From: Chryseobacterium carnipullorum
Lineage (GTDB): Bacteria; Bacteroidota; Bacteroidia; Flavobacteriales; Weeksellaceae
DNA length: 64,000 nucleotides
Direction: 5' to 3'
Assembly: GCF_900142785.1 (NCBI RefSeq)
Contig: NZ_FRCD01000008.1
Coordinates: 62,001 to 126,000 of the forward strand
The notes under the pieces were generated by a model, which did no database searches, had not been told where the DNA came from, and saw only the letters and a program-made list of their open reading frames with translations. Positions 9,535 through 17,867 of the stretch are shown one piece after another. Each line of letters opens with the position of its first letter. Within the stretch, counting starts at the first letter, position 1. The position numbers were made by a program, and so were the translations under genes.

Positions 9535-9918
9535 TTACTTTACTAACTCTTCAAAAAGTTTACCAAAAGTCTTTTCCAGATCTTTGGATTTTCCCGGATG
9601 AGGTCTTGAGGTCTGAACTACAGAGCTTCTTACAGCGGTTAACCATCGGAAACGTTCGGGGATATCCATCAAAGCTATTGGGCCTCCTTGTTTGTCGCCG
9701 TTTGCAATTTTTTGGAAGCTTTCCAGATTCTGGATAATGTCGTCGTAATCAATTTTACTGTGCATCAGCTTGAATTTATCCGGACACAGATAGAATTCCA
9801 CACGGATAAACTTCTCTTTTTTAGAGAACATCACAAGTCCGATGTTGAAAAATTCTTCTCTTTCAACTTTCGGCACCAGGCGTATGACAGCGTATTCGTA
9901 TATTTTATCCTCTTGCAT
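9535..9918 (-). CDS. DUF3037 protein
   Basis: 127 residues, no signal peptide. The N-terminus YEYAVIRLVPKVEREEFFNI is typical of DUF3037. The start overlaps the end of the HipA-like kinase gene by 14 nt, so the two are translationally coupled. DUF3037 genes are usually found beside this kinase family, but no biochemical role is established to my knowledge. Confidence 0.85.
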   Translation of the reverse strand: MQEDKIYEYAVIRLVPKVEREEFFNIGLVMFSKKEKFIRVEFYLCPDKFKLMHSKIDYDDIIQNLESFQKIANGDKQGGPIALMDIPERFRWLTAVRSSVVQTSRPHPGKSKDLEKTFGKLFEELVK

Positions 9919-10678
9919 TTTTCGCTTCGTTTACAAAGATTTGAGAATTTTCTAACCTGGTTTTCATAAACTGGAAGTAGATCTCACGAATCTCCTCCGG
10001 TGTTTCATCTGCATCCTTCCATTGGAGCCAGTCTTCAGGAATTAAATTGACAATATCCCTGAATAAGGTGTCATTCAGCACTTCATGGGCAAATGTATCG
10101 GCCTCATCCAACATTTTTGCCTTCGGAAGCAGAACGTGATCTTTCACATATTTGAAGGGAGTCTTAGCTGCCGCATCAAAATTCTGCCACGAATGATGGA
10201 AATAAAATGATGCTCCATTGTCGATAACCCAAAGCTCTTTATGCCACATCAGAAGATTGGTGTTCCTGAAAGTACGGTCAATATTGGTAATAAATGCATC
10301 CAGCCATACAATCTTTGAAGCCAGAAGCGGATCCACCTTTACCCCAGGGTCATAAGTGATGGAACCTGAAAGATAATGCAGTCCAAGATTCAGTCCTTCT
10401 GAAAATTTCAGGAGTTCCTGGATTTCTTCATCAGCTTCTGTTCTTCCGAAGTCCACATCGAGGTTGACGAATACAAGCTCAGGAATCGGTAGTCCCAGAG
10501 CTTCTGTGATCTTACCGCCCAAAAGTTCAGAGATCAGCATTTTAACTCCGTGGCCTGCGCCACGAAATTTCAGTACATATTTAAAATCATCATCAGCTTC
10601 TGCCAAAGCAGGAAGAGATCCGCCTTCCCTCAGCGGCAGGATGTAACGCATCACGGTTACCGTTCTTAAATCCAGCAT
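9905..10678 (-). CDS. HipA-like kinase domain protein
   Basis: 257 residues, about half the length of a classical HipA. Kinase-like residues are visible: Lys37 in YVLKFRG, the catalytic-loop-like NIDRTFRNTN (Asp134, Asn139/141) and the metal-binding-like VIDNG (Asp153). No HipB antitoxin with an HTH is adjacent; the coupled partner is DUF3037 instead. This is therefore probably not a classical HipBA persistence module. A short CAAAATTA box lies too close to the start to be a convincing promoter. Confidence 0.8.
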   Translation of the reverse strand: MLDLRTVTVMRYILPLREGGSLPALAEADDDFKYVLKFRGAGHGVKMLISELLGGKITEALGLPIPELVFVNLDVDFGRTEADEEIQELLKFSEGLNLGLHYLSGSITYDPGVKVDPLLASKIVWLDAFITNIDRTFRNTNLLMWHKELWVIDNGASFYFHHSWQNFDAAAKTPFKYVKDHVLLPKAKMLDEADTFAHEVLNDTLFRDIVNLIPEDWLQWKDADETPEEIREIYFQFMKTRLENSQIFVNEAKNARG

Positions 10679-10860
10679 ACCGCAAAATTAAGGTTATTTT
10701 TCTAGTGTATTCTTTTTGGCCTGCTTTATATTTTAAAAAAAATGAATTCCGGTTGATGCGTGTCGTATTTGAGAAAGACAAAAATAAACAACTAACAAAT
10801 TTTTCATATATTTAGGTTCATGTGAAATACTGCAAACAGTATATAAAACGTTTTTATGAT

Positions 10861-11703
10861 ATGAAATTGATAAAAGAGATCAATATAAGGCTTCAAAATC
10901 CTGAGACAAGAGATTTTCTGGCAGACGCATTTTATCCTGAAACTGATGAAAAATTACCATTGGTGATCTTTGTTCATGGTTATAAAGGGTATAAGGATTG
11001 GGGAGCCTGGAATCTGATGGCTGAAAAGTTGACAGAAGCTGGCTTTTTCTTTGTGAAATTCAATGCTTCCCACAACGGAACCACCGTTGAAGATCCACAC
11101 CACTTTGCCGATCTGGAAGCTTTTGGTAATAACAATTATTCAAAAGAACTTTCTGATCTTGGCGTTGTGATTGATCATTTTGTGAAAGCACCCCAGGTAG
11201 ATGATCAGAAAATAATTCTGATCGGACACAGCAGAGGTGGCGGAATTTCTATTATAAAGACATATGAAGACGAAAGAATCAACGGTTTGATCACACTGGC
11301 CAGTGTAGATACTTTGGAACGTTTTCCAAAAGATGAAGCCCTGGAAAACTGGAAAAAAGAAGGGGTGTATTATGTACTGAACGGAAGAACTCAACAGGAA
11401 ATGCCCCATTATTATCAGTTTTATGAAGATTTTGAGAATAATATTCACCGTTTTGACGTAGAGAGAGCGACAGAAATGGCCAAAGCTTACGTACTGGTCA
11501 TCCACGGAACCGATGATGAAAGTGTCAGTGTAAAAAATGCGGAACATCTTCATATCCTGAATCCGAATTCAGAATTGTTTTTAGTTGAAAATGCAGATCA
11601 TACTTTCGGTTCAAAAGAACCATGGACAGAAAAAGAGCTTCCGGAAAACCTCAGCATCGTCACAGAAAAATGCATCGATTTTATAAATAAAAATATGAAA
11701 TAA
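10861..11703 (+). CDS. Alpha/beta-hydrolase (cytosolic, dienelactone-hydrolase-like)
   Basis: 280 residues from the ATG at 10861; an in-frame GTG at 10822 would add 13 residues. The sequence has IFVHGYKGYKDWG (oxyanion region), LIGHSRGGG with the nucleophile Ser, and an ENADHTFG segment with the likely catalytic His. No signal peptide is seen. It is divergent from the HipA-like gene. Substrate unknown. Confidence 0.82.
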   Translation: MKLIKEINIRLQNPETRDFLADAFYPETDEKLPLVIFVHGYKGYKDWGAWNLMAEKLTEAGFFFVKFNASHNGTTVEDPHHFADLEAFGNNNYSKELSDLGVVIDHFVKAPQVDDQKIILIGHSRGGGISIIKTYEDERINGLITLASVDTLERFPKDEALENWKKEGVYYVLNGRTQQEMPHYYQFYEDFENNIHRFDVERATEMAKAYVLVIHGTDDESVSVKNAEHLHILNPNSELFLVENADHTFGSKEPWTEKELPENLSIVTEKCIDFINKNMK

Positions 11704-11765
11704 TTTTAATAGTGGAATAAAATTTGAATATCAACGTTCAAATATAAATGAACATATTAAAAATT

Positions 11766-12278
11766 ATGATGAAAAAATTGATCCTAAGCGCATGTGCGTT
11801 TTCTTTATTAGCCGTAGTTTCCTGTAAAAAAGAAGTAAAAACTGAGAGTTCTTCTACCGGTACGGATTCAATCACCGTCAATGCATCAAATGATTCTTTG
11901 GCAGCTCCAAAAACCGACTCAGCAGCTTCACCTGCTAATGCTTCCTCAGATAATATCATTACTAAAAATGAGGGAAAATATCCTCATGTTATTAAATTAT
12001 TTGAAGATAAAAGTTTTGCCGAAAGGGTTAAAAAACTTACCGGAACGCAATATGATGAAATGCTTAAAAATTTCAACGTAGAATCTCCTGTAGTATCTGA
12101 AAATGGAATCTATAAAGTAACAGGATGTAAGCAGCATGACTGCCCGGGATATTCCACATCCATCTTCTACGATTCAAAGAATGACAATCTTAATGTGTCT
12201 ATTGATAAAAACGGAAAAGTAACAGATTTTGCTGAAAAAGGAAAGATTACAGTTACTGAAACATTAAAATCTAAATAG
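11766..12278 (+). CDS. Small lipoprotein of unknown function
   Basis: About 170 residues. MMKKLILSACAFSLLAVVSC is a lipoprotein signal with the lipobox Cys, followed by KK and a Ser/Thr/Ala-rich linker. The conserved-looking globular part is in the C-terminal 100 residues and contains a CKQHDCPGYS segment with two Cys. An in-frame ATG at 11748 exists, but the downstream pair fits a signal peptide better. Function not recognised. Confidence 0.75.
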   Translation: MMKKLILSACAFSLLAVVSCKKEVKTESSSTGTDSITVNASNDSLAAPKTDSAASPANASSDNIITKNEGKYPHVIKLFEDKSFAERVKKLTGTQYDEMLKNFNVESPVVSENGIYKVTGCKQHDCPGYSTSIFYDSKNDNLNVSIDKNGKVTDFAEKGKITVTETLKSK

Positions 12279-12352
12279 TATTCCTTCTGCTCATTGCAAT
12301 GACCATGAGGATAATGAAGTTTTACCACAGATAAAAGAATAGCTATATTATA

Positions 12353-12387
12353 AAAACCAGCCTGAATTTAGGCTGGTTTTGTTTTTT
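12353..12387. terminator. Bidirectional terminator between lipoprotein and flavin reductase genes
   Basis: AAAACCAGCCT pairs with AGGCTGGTTTT around a short loop, with T tracts in both orientations. Confidence 0.85.
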
Positions 12388-12390
12388 GAA

Positions 12391-13215
12391 TTATAATATC
12401 GTTAAAAGCGTCCAGGCCTCATCAATCTTACTTTGCAAAAGTAATTTCTGAGCGTTTCTATGAACATTCTCATCAGCATGAAAATCTCCTGCGGGAAGAA
12501 TCTCTACATTGGCGAGCATTCCCAGATCATTTCCTGTAAATATTTTGCTGTATTTGATGGAGTCCGGCAGAAGATCAAAACCGATCCCTTTTGTTACCAA
12601 TGGTTTTGGAACCTCAAAAAGGCTGTTCTCATTGCTTCTTGAATAGAAGTTGCCTCCTAAACGGGCCACCATATCCAGTTTTTGCTGATTCAGGTTTCCG
12701 GCTTCGTTCAGATATTCTTCTCTGATATGAATTTTCTGAACTTCACAAATCACAAGATTTCCAGCGCCTCCCTGGTCTCCCAGAGATTTTACTTCCAAAA
12801 CTTTGCATTCAAAGTTTACCGGGCATTCTTCAATCAGCTTAGGCTGTACCAGATCTGCTTCTTTCATGGTCAGTCCGGATTTGATGAATTCATTCACTCC
12901 GGTTTCATACTCAGTGGAAGCTAAAGAAATCTGTTGTACGATTGGAAAATTTACAGTTCCGATAACTACTTCGGGAACTTCCAGAACGTTTTCCAGAGTA
13001 TGTTTAGTGGTATTGTCACGAACTCTTCTCGATGGTGAAAAAATCAAGATCGGAGGAACCGTACTGAACATATTAAAAAAACTGAATGGTGATAAATTAA
13101 TAGTTCCGTTTTTATCTACCGTAGATGCTAAAGCAATCGGACGCGGAGACACGGCGGTCTGCATAATGGTCTGAAGCTGTACGGGGGATAATTCGGATGG
13201 GATTACTGTTTTCAT
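12391..13215 (-). CDS. Flavin reductase-like / DIM6-NTAB flavoprotein
   Basis: 274 residues. The N-terminal PRPIALASTVDKNGTINLSP and FSPSRRVRDNTTKHT segments are typical of the FMN-binding split-barrel flavin reductase-like family. Members reduce flavin for monooxygenases or act on aromatic substrates. It lies downstream of fahA on the same strand, separated by the inverted-repeat GxxExxY unit, so a link to aromatic catabolism is possible but not shown. Confidence 0.85.
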   Translation of the reverse strand: MKTVIPSELSPVQLQTIMQTAVSPRPIALASTVDKNGTINLSPFSFFNMFSTVPPILIFSPSRRVRDNTTKHTLENVLEVPEVVIGTVNFPIVQQISLASTEYETGVNEFIKSGLTMKEADLVQPKLIEECPVNFECKVLEVKSLGDQGGAGNLVICEVQKIHIREEYLNEAGNLNQQKLDMVARLGGNFYSRSNENSLFEVPKPLVTKGIGFDLLPDSIKYSKIFTGNDLGMLANVEILPAGDFHADENVHRNAQKLLLQSKIDEAWTLLTIL

Positions 13216-13226
13216 TGTTTATTATT

Positions 13227-13709
13227 AACCACAAAAGTCACAAAAGTTTTTAAAGTAAAATCAATTGTTTTAAAGTTCAAAAAAGCATATTGTAATATTT
13301 ATTTACAAAAGTTTCCTGTCCTTCATGATACAAGTTTTTTACATTAAAATTAATTAGAATTCCTTTGGGCTTTTTCATTAAATTAATATAATTTAAAATT
13401 TGAGATCGGTGAATATCATTGAACTCAGTGACTGATTTTAATTCGACAACAATTAAATCTTCAACTAGAAAATCACAAAAAAGTCACATTTGATTTCCTT
13501 TCCTTTATAGACTACAGGAACTTTTAGCTCAGATTGAAAATTAATGTTTCTTAATCTGAACTCTTCTTCCAGACATTTATGATATACACTTTCTAATAAA
13601 CCGGCGCCTAGAATTTTGTGAACTTCTATGCAGGCGCCGTTTATCTTGTATGTCAGATCAGTTAAATATGACCGTGTAATCATAAAAATCTTTTGTGACT
13701 TTTGTGGTT
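13227..13709. repeat. 483-bp unit with perfect 20-bp inverted ends
   Basis: The left end AACCACAAAAGTCACAAAAG (13227-13246) and the right end (13690-13709) are exact reverse complements. The unit carries one broken GxxExxY gene and fills the whole gap between the flavin reductase start and the fahA stop. A related end sequence with one mismatch occurs at 28632-28651. No transposase is encoded, so any mobility would have to be supplied in trans. Confidence 0.75.
13277..13683 (-). pseudogene. GxxExxY family protein, frameshifted
   Basis: The N-terminal 65 or so residues match the GxxExxY family (GAGLLESVYHKCLEEEF, VPVVYKGKEI). The frame then breaks at about 13477-13500. Reading on in another frame restores the family C-terminus: DFLVEDLIVVELKSV, HRSQILNYI, and a stop at 13277. 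The break coincides with an 11-nt near-duplication (tgtgacttttt next to tgtgattttct), which alone explains the shift. The family is related to PD-(D/E)XK nucleases, but its function is unknown. Confidence 0.85.
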
Positions 13710-13716
13710 GAAAATA

Positions 13717-14964
13717 TTAAGGTGTTGGAATAATTTTACCGGAAACTTCTCCGAAACCTACTCTTATGCCATCTTTCTCAGACCACGCTTTCATAGTCAC
13801 CGTATCGTTATCTTCAATGAATTTTCTTTCTTTTCCGTCTTTCAGCTGTAACGGGTTTTGTCCTCTCCAGGTCAGTTCCAGCATAGATCCGAAAGACTTT
13901 GGATCACTTCCTGAAATGGTTCCGCTGGCGTATAGATCTCCAACTTCCACATTACATCCGTTGATGGTATGATGGGCCAATTGCTGAGTCATATTCCAGT
14001 ACATGAATTTATAGTTACTTTCTGAAATCAGGTTTTCTTCACCGTTTTCAGGCTGTAGATACACTTCAAGATTGATATCGTAATTTTTATCACCTTCAAA
14101 CTGTAAATAGTCTAAAACTGCAGGCTCCTGTTTTGGAGAAGCCGTTCTGAATGGCTCCAGTGCTTCCATAGTTACTACCCATGGAGAGATAGAGGACCCA
14201 AAGTTTTTACCAAGGAAAGGTCCCAGCGGAACATATTCCCAAGCCTGGATATCTCTTGCCGACCAGTCATTGAATATCACCATTCCGAAGATGGCCTCTT
14301 CAGCATCCTTTGTGGAAATACTTTCGCCCATTTCTGAGTTTCTGTTAAGAATAAAGGCCATTTCCAGTTCAAAATCCAGCTGCTTGCTAGGTCCGAAAAG
14401 TGGTTGGTCTGCATCTGCAGGTTTCGTTTGTCCTTTAGGTCGGTTGATATCGGTTCCTGAAACTACGATGGAGGAAGCTCTTCCATGGTATCCTACCGGA
14501 AGATGTTTCCAGTTGGGAAGTAAAGCGTTTTCAGGGTCGCGGAACATTTTTCCAACGTTGGTGGCGTGTTCAATGCTGCTGTAAAAGTCTGTGTAATTCG
14601 CGATGTGTACAGGCATCATCATTTTTACTTTGTCCAGGTCATAGAATGCATCTGCAATCGTTTTTTCGTCTTTTGACAAAATAGAACCTTCCTGCAGAAG
14701 TTCCTGAATTCTGGTACGTGCCGCATTGGTAATTGGCTTTCCAAGTTCGATAAACTCGTTGAGAGTATAGGCTTCAAAAACATTATCTTCCAATCCTTTA
14801 ATGTCTTCAAAATACCCCAGATCATGGAGAGTGGCAAGATCCACGACCTGATCTCCGATTCTCGTACAGCATCCGATATATTCTTTGTTAAAAACTGTTA
14901 CTCCGAAAGGAATATTATGTATAGAAAAATCTGAATCCGAAGAATATTCTACAAATGATTTCAT
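13717..14964 (-). CDS. fahA: Fumarylacetoacetase
   Basis: 415 residues, usual length. Last enzyme of tyrosine catabolism, splitting fumarylacetoacetate into fumarate and acetoacetate. Catalytic and metal residues known from mammalian FAH are at the same numbers here: Asp126 in NYTDFYSS, His133 in IEHATN, Glu199 and Glu201 in LDFELEMAF, Asp233 and Gln240 in FNDWSARDIQ. A TAGATTTG -7-like box lies about 35 nt upstream on the minus strand, inside a GATAACA/TGTTATC inverted repeat (14993-15020). Confidence 0.96.
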   Translation of the reverse strand: MKSFVEYSSDSDFSIHNIPFGVTVFNKEYIGCCTRIGDQVVDLATLHDLGYFEDIKGLEDNVFEAYTLNEFIELGKPITNAARTRIQELLQEGSILSKDEKTIADAFYDLDKVKMMMPVHIANYTDFYSSIEHATNVGKMFRDPENALLPNWKHLPVGYHGRASSIVVSGTDINRPKGQTKPADADQPLFGPSKQLDFELEMAFILNRNSEMGESISTKDAEEAIFGMVIFNDWSARDIQAWEYVPLGPFLGKNFGSSISPWVVTMEALEPFRTASPKQEPAVLDYLQFEGDKNYDINLEVYLQPENGEENLISESNYKFMYWNMTQQLAHHTINGCNVEVGDLYASGTISGSDPKSFGSMLELTWRGQNPLQLKDGKERKFIEDNDTVTMKAWSEKDGIRVGFGEVSGKIIPTP

Positions 14965-15042
14965 AAAGTTTTAGAATTAAATTAAGTTGTAAGATAACAA
15001 ATCTACAGAAATCTGTTATCCCGATTTGATGTTCGTGGGAAT

Positions 15043-15501
15043 TTATTTATTTTTGGAATAAGAAGCCTCATCTATCCATCTGTCTTTTGTGTTCACATCA
15101 ATAAGATACAGAATATCTTTCTGCCTGGTGAGCAGTAATGTTTTGGTCACCGGCATCGGAACTTTTTTGTTTTCAAGTTTATCTGCCCTTAGAGAAACAA
15201 TGTTTTTTCTTCTGACAATGTCGCCTGTAAAAACGTTGGAACTGCTTTCTCCGGTAGCTTTGTCATCAAAAACTTCTACATAGGTAGCCTGGTTTCCTTT
15301 AATAACGATAAAATCTCTTTCTGTATGGTCTTCTGCATCTTTAATGAAGACAAATTTCTTATTGTCAATGTTTTCATTTTCAAGATGTTGATTGATGCCT
15401 TTTCTTTCTTCCAGGCGGTTAAGGATCTCATTTAAGGTTCCATACTGAGCACTAAGCCCTAATGTTCCGAAAAAAAACATCCCCATTAAAATTTTTCTCA
15501 T
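15043..15501 (-). CDS. Exported protein of unknown function
   Basis: 152 residues with a signal peptide ending GLSAQ. The mature part is charged and beta-rich (FIVIKGNQATYVEVFDD). No family recognised. It sits between hppD and fahA on the same strand but is separated from hppD by a strong terminator, so co-transcription with fahA (78 nt gap) is the only likely link. Confidence 0.65.
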   Translation of the reverse strand: MRKILMGMFFFGTLGLSAQYGTLNEILNRLEERKGINQHLENENIDNKKFVFIKDAEDHTERDFIVIKGNQATYVEVFDDKATGESSSNVFTGDIVRRKNIVSLRADKLENKKVPMPVTKTLLLTRQKDILYLIDVNTKDRWIDEASYSKNK

Positions 15502-15512
15502 AATATGTGTTT

Positions 15513-15555
15513 TTAAAAAAAAGTTTTGTCAGGATGAAAATTCCTGACAAAACTT
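15513..15555 (-). terminator. Terminator of hppD
   Basis: A perfect 14-bp stem, AAGTTTTGTCAGGA with TCCTGACAAAACTT, 17 nt after the hppD stop. It is followed on the minus strand by eight T. Confidence 0.88.
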
Positions 15556-15571
15556 GTAATGTATTGTAAAA

Positions 15572-16702
15572 TTAAAGATTTCCTCTTCTGTCTTGTTCTC
15601 TCTCCAGTGCTTCGAACAATGCTTTGAAGTTTCCGGCACCAAAACTCTGTGCACCGTGTCTTTCAATGATCTCGAAGAACAGGGTAGGACGGTCTTCTAC
15701 AGGCTTGGTAAAGATCTGAAGCAAGTATCCTTCTTCATCATGATCAATAAGGATGCCTAAGTCCTGTAATTTTTTAAGATCTTCGTCAATATGACCCACT
15801 CTTTCAGGAACCATGTCATAATAAGCCTCCGGTGGAGCGGAAAGGAATTCTACCCCACGTTTCTTCAATTCAGTAACAGTGTGGATGATATCCCTTGTAG
15901 CAACAGCGATATGCTGTACACCTTCTCCCTCGTAGAAGTCAAGGTATTCTTCTACCTGAGATTTCTTTTTACCTTCTGCCGGTTCGTTGATCGGGAATTT
16001 GGCAAATCCGTTTCCGTTTGACATTACTTTAGACATCAATGCAGAATATTCTGTATTGATCTGCTTATCGTCAAAAGAAAGAATGTTGACAAAGCCCATT
16101 ACTTTTTCATACCATTCCACGGTAGGGATCATTCTGTTCCAGTCTACGTTTCCGACACAGTGGTCTACATATAATAAACCAGCGTCTTCAGGATTGTAAG
16201 CACTTTCCCATTTTTCATATCCTGGCATGAAAGCTCCTTTATAATTTTTTCTTTCAATAAACATGTGAATGGTCTCTCCGTAGGTATAAATACCGGACAT
16301 TCTTACTTCACCTTGCTCGTCTGTTAAAGTCACAGGCTCAAGATATGGTTTTCCACCTCTTTTGGTTGTTTCCTCAAAAGCGGCGTAAGCATCATCTACC
16401 CAAAGTGCCAAAATTTTCACTCCATCACCGTGTTTTTTTACGTGTTCGCTGATAGGTGAATCGGATTTAAGCCCCGTTGTTAATACCAATCTTATTTTCC
16501 CCTGTTGAAGAACATAAGAGGCGCGGTCTCTTACTCCTGTTTCGGGACCAGCATATGCTAAAGACTGAAAACCGAAAGCGGTTTTGTAATAATGGGCAGC
16601 CTGTTTAGCATTTCCTACATAAAACTCAATGTAATCTGTACCGTTGATCGGTAAAAAATTCTCAGCTTGAGCAATTTTTTCGGCAAATGTAAGTGTTGAC
16701 AT
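15572..16702 (-). CDS. hppD: 4-hydroxyphenylpyruvate dioxygenase
   Basis: 376 residues, two VOC domains. It converts 4-hydroxyphenylpyruvate to homogentisate using Fe(II) and O2. The iron ligands are visible in the C-terminal domain: His181 in VDHCVGNV, His264 in GVQHIAVATRDI and Glu344 in FFEIIERHG. It shares its strand with hmgA and fahA but appears to be its own transcription unit, bounded by terminators on both sides. Confidence 0.96.
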   Translation of the reverse strand: MSTLTFAEKIAQAENFLPINGTDYIEFYVGNAKQAAHYYKTAFGFQSLAYAGPETGVRDRASYVLQQGKIRLVLTTGLKSDSPISEHVKKHGDGVKILALWVDDAYAAFEETTKRGGKPYLEPVTLTDEQGEVRMSGIYTYGETIHMFIERKNYKGAFMPGYEKWESAYNPEDAGLLYVDHCVGNVDWNRMIPTVEWYEKVMGFVNILSFDDKQINTEYSALMSKVMSNGNGFAKFPINEPAEGKKKSQVEEYLDFYEGEGVQHIAVATRDIIHTVTELKKRGVEFLSAPPEAYYDMVPERVGHIDEDLKKLQDLGILIDHDEEGYLLQIFTKPVEDRPTLFFEIIERHGAQSFGAGNFKALFEALEREQDRRGNL

Positions 16703-16910
16703 ATTTCTATTTTTACTTTTATTTTAATGGAATGCAAATTACAAAAATCTTATAAATAGCGAAAATATTCAACAGGATTCCTTGAATATACTTAACATAA
16801 AGTTAAAGAAGAGTTCATTTAAGTATATTTAAGTTTAATTAAAATGAGATGGGATGTCTACATTTGTTATACAAAGAACAAGTGAAAAAAAAATATTTTC
16901 GAAAAAAGGA

Positions 16911-16938
16911 AGCCGTAGGAGATTCTACGGCTTTTTTA
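16911..16938. terminator. Bidirectional terminator
   Basis: AGCCGTAG pairs with CTACGGCT around a 6-nt loop (16911-16932), with T tracts in both directions. It directly follows the stop at 16940 on the minus strand. Confidence 0.85.
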
Positions 16939-16939
16939 T

Positions 16940-17728
16940 TTATCGGTCTACTTTCCTGTTGAGGATTCCGGCATCCGGATTATAATTATCCCAAATTTTC
17001 CATACGTTGTCTATTTTACGGATAAAATAAATTTGTGTATTAAGTTGGTTGACAAAATGTTCTTCTCCGTTTTCACCGACCTTAAACAAAAGATTCCAGA
17101 ATTCCTGAGTTTCCAATATTTTTTTTTCAGGTTCATCAGTCACAACATGAATATCAAAAACTTCATAATTGGAGCGGTTATTCTTGGTCACCAGGTTGAA
17201 ATCCCTTTCACATAATTCTTTGCTGAATTGTGAAGTTCTTTCTAAAAATGGAGAGTCATCAAATACCAGTTCTTTAAAGAATTCCGGTTTGTGCTCGGGA
17301 AAATGCTTATAAAATTCAAATGCGGTTGCGCAATAATCATACACCATTTTCGTGAGAAACTCCAGATCGTCATCGAGTTCTTTCTCCCTGTTTTTCAACT
17401 TAACCGACTGTATGTAGTCGTTTAAATCTTTATATCCAAGGAAAATACATATTTTATCAAGTGTTTTCAGGAACCTGAGATCATTATGGGTTTTATCCTG
17501 ATAGTCATTTTCAAAAAAACGCTGCAAAGTAACGTGCGATATCGTATTTCCTATTTCAAATTTTTTTCCCCCTTTTAATTCTTCAGAGTCAGACAGTTCA
17601 TCTTTTATAATTTCGGAAAGAATAATATAATGGCTTCGTTTCCATTCACTCACATTTCCCAAAACAGAATTCCTTACCTTTAAATGCTTTTCAACCTCTT
17701 CCCTTATCGAATTATATATAGTCTTCAA
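16940..17728 (-). CDS. Cytosolic protein, possible HTH plus NTF2-like domains
   Basis: 262 residues, no signal peptide or membrane segment. The N-terminal half has ISHVTLQRFFENDYQ followed by FLKTLDKICIFLGYKDLNDY. That pattern is often seen in Bacteroidota DNA-binding regulators, with a serine/threonine-led recognition helix followed by a FLGY segment. The C-terminal part (QIYFIRKIDNVWKIWDNY) resembles an NTF2-like fold. A regulatory role is an inference; no named family recognised. Confidence 0.6.
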   Translation of the reverse strand: MKTIYNSIREEVEKHLKVRNSVLGNVSEWKRSHYIILSEIIKDELSDSEELKGGKKFEIGNTISHVTLQRFFENDYQDKTHNDLRFLKTLDKICIFLGYKDLNDYIQSVKLKNREKELDDDLEFLTKMVYDYCATAFEFYKHFPEHKPEFFKELVFDDSPFLERTSQFSKELCERDFNLVTKNNRSNYEVFDIHVVTDEPEKKILETQEFWNLLFKVGENGEEHFVNQLNTQIYFIRKIDNVWKIWDNYNPDAGILNRKVDR

Positions 17729-17867
17729 TTTCCTTATGTTTTAAATGAGTTTATCAAAAACACTGCCAAAATGTTAAATTTTTTTTAAGATTAGTTTTGT
17801 TTTTGTTCATATTTTGTTGATTTCACCTATGAAAAAGAAGGATAAGAAAAACCATCACTCAGAATAT

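Noticed and set aside
9535..10678. Classical HipBA toxin-antitoxin
   Set aside because: No HTH antitoxin is present; the partner is DUF3037 and the kinase is half-length.
10683..10690. CAAAATTA as promoter of the HipA-like gene
   Set aside because: Only a few bases before the start codon and no -33 element.
16859..16866. TACATTTG promoter box on the plus strand
   Set aside because: No TTG at -33 and no gene downstream on that strand.
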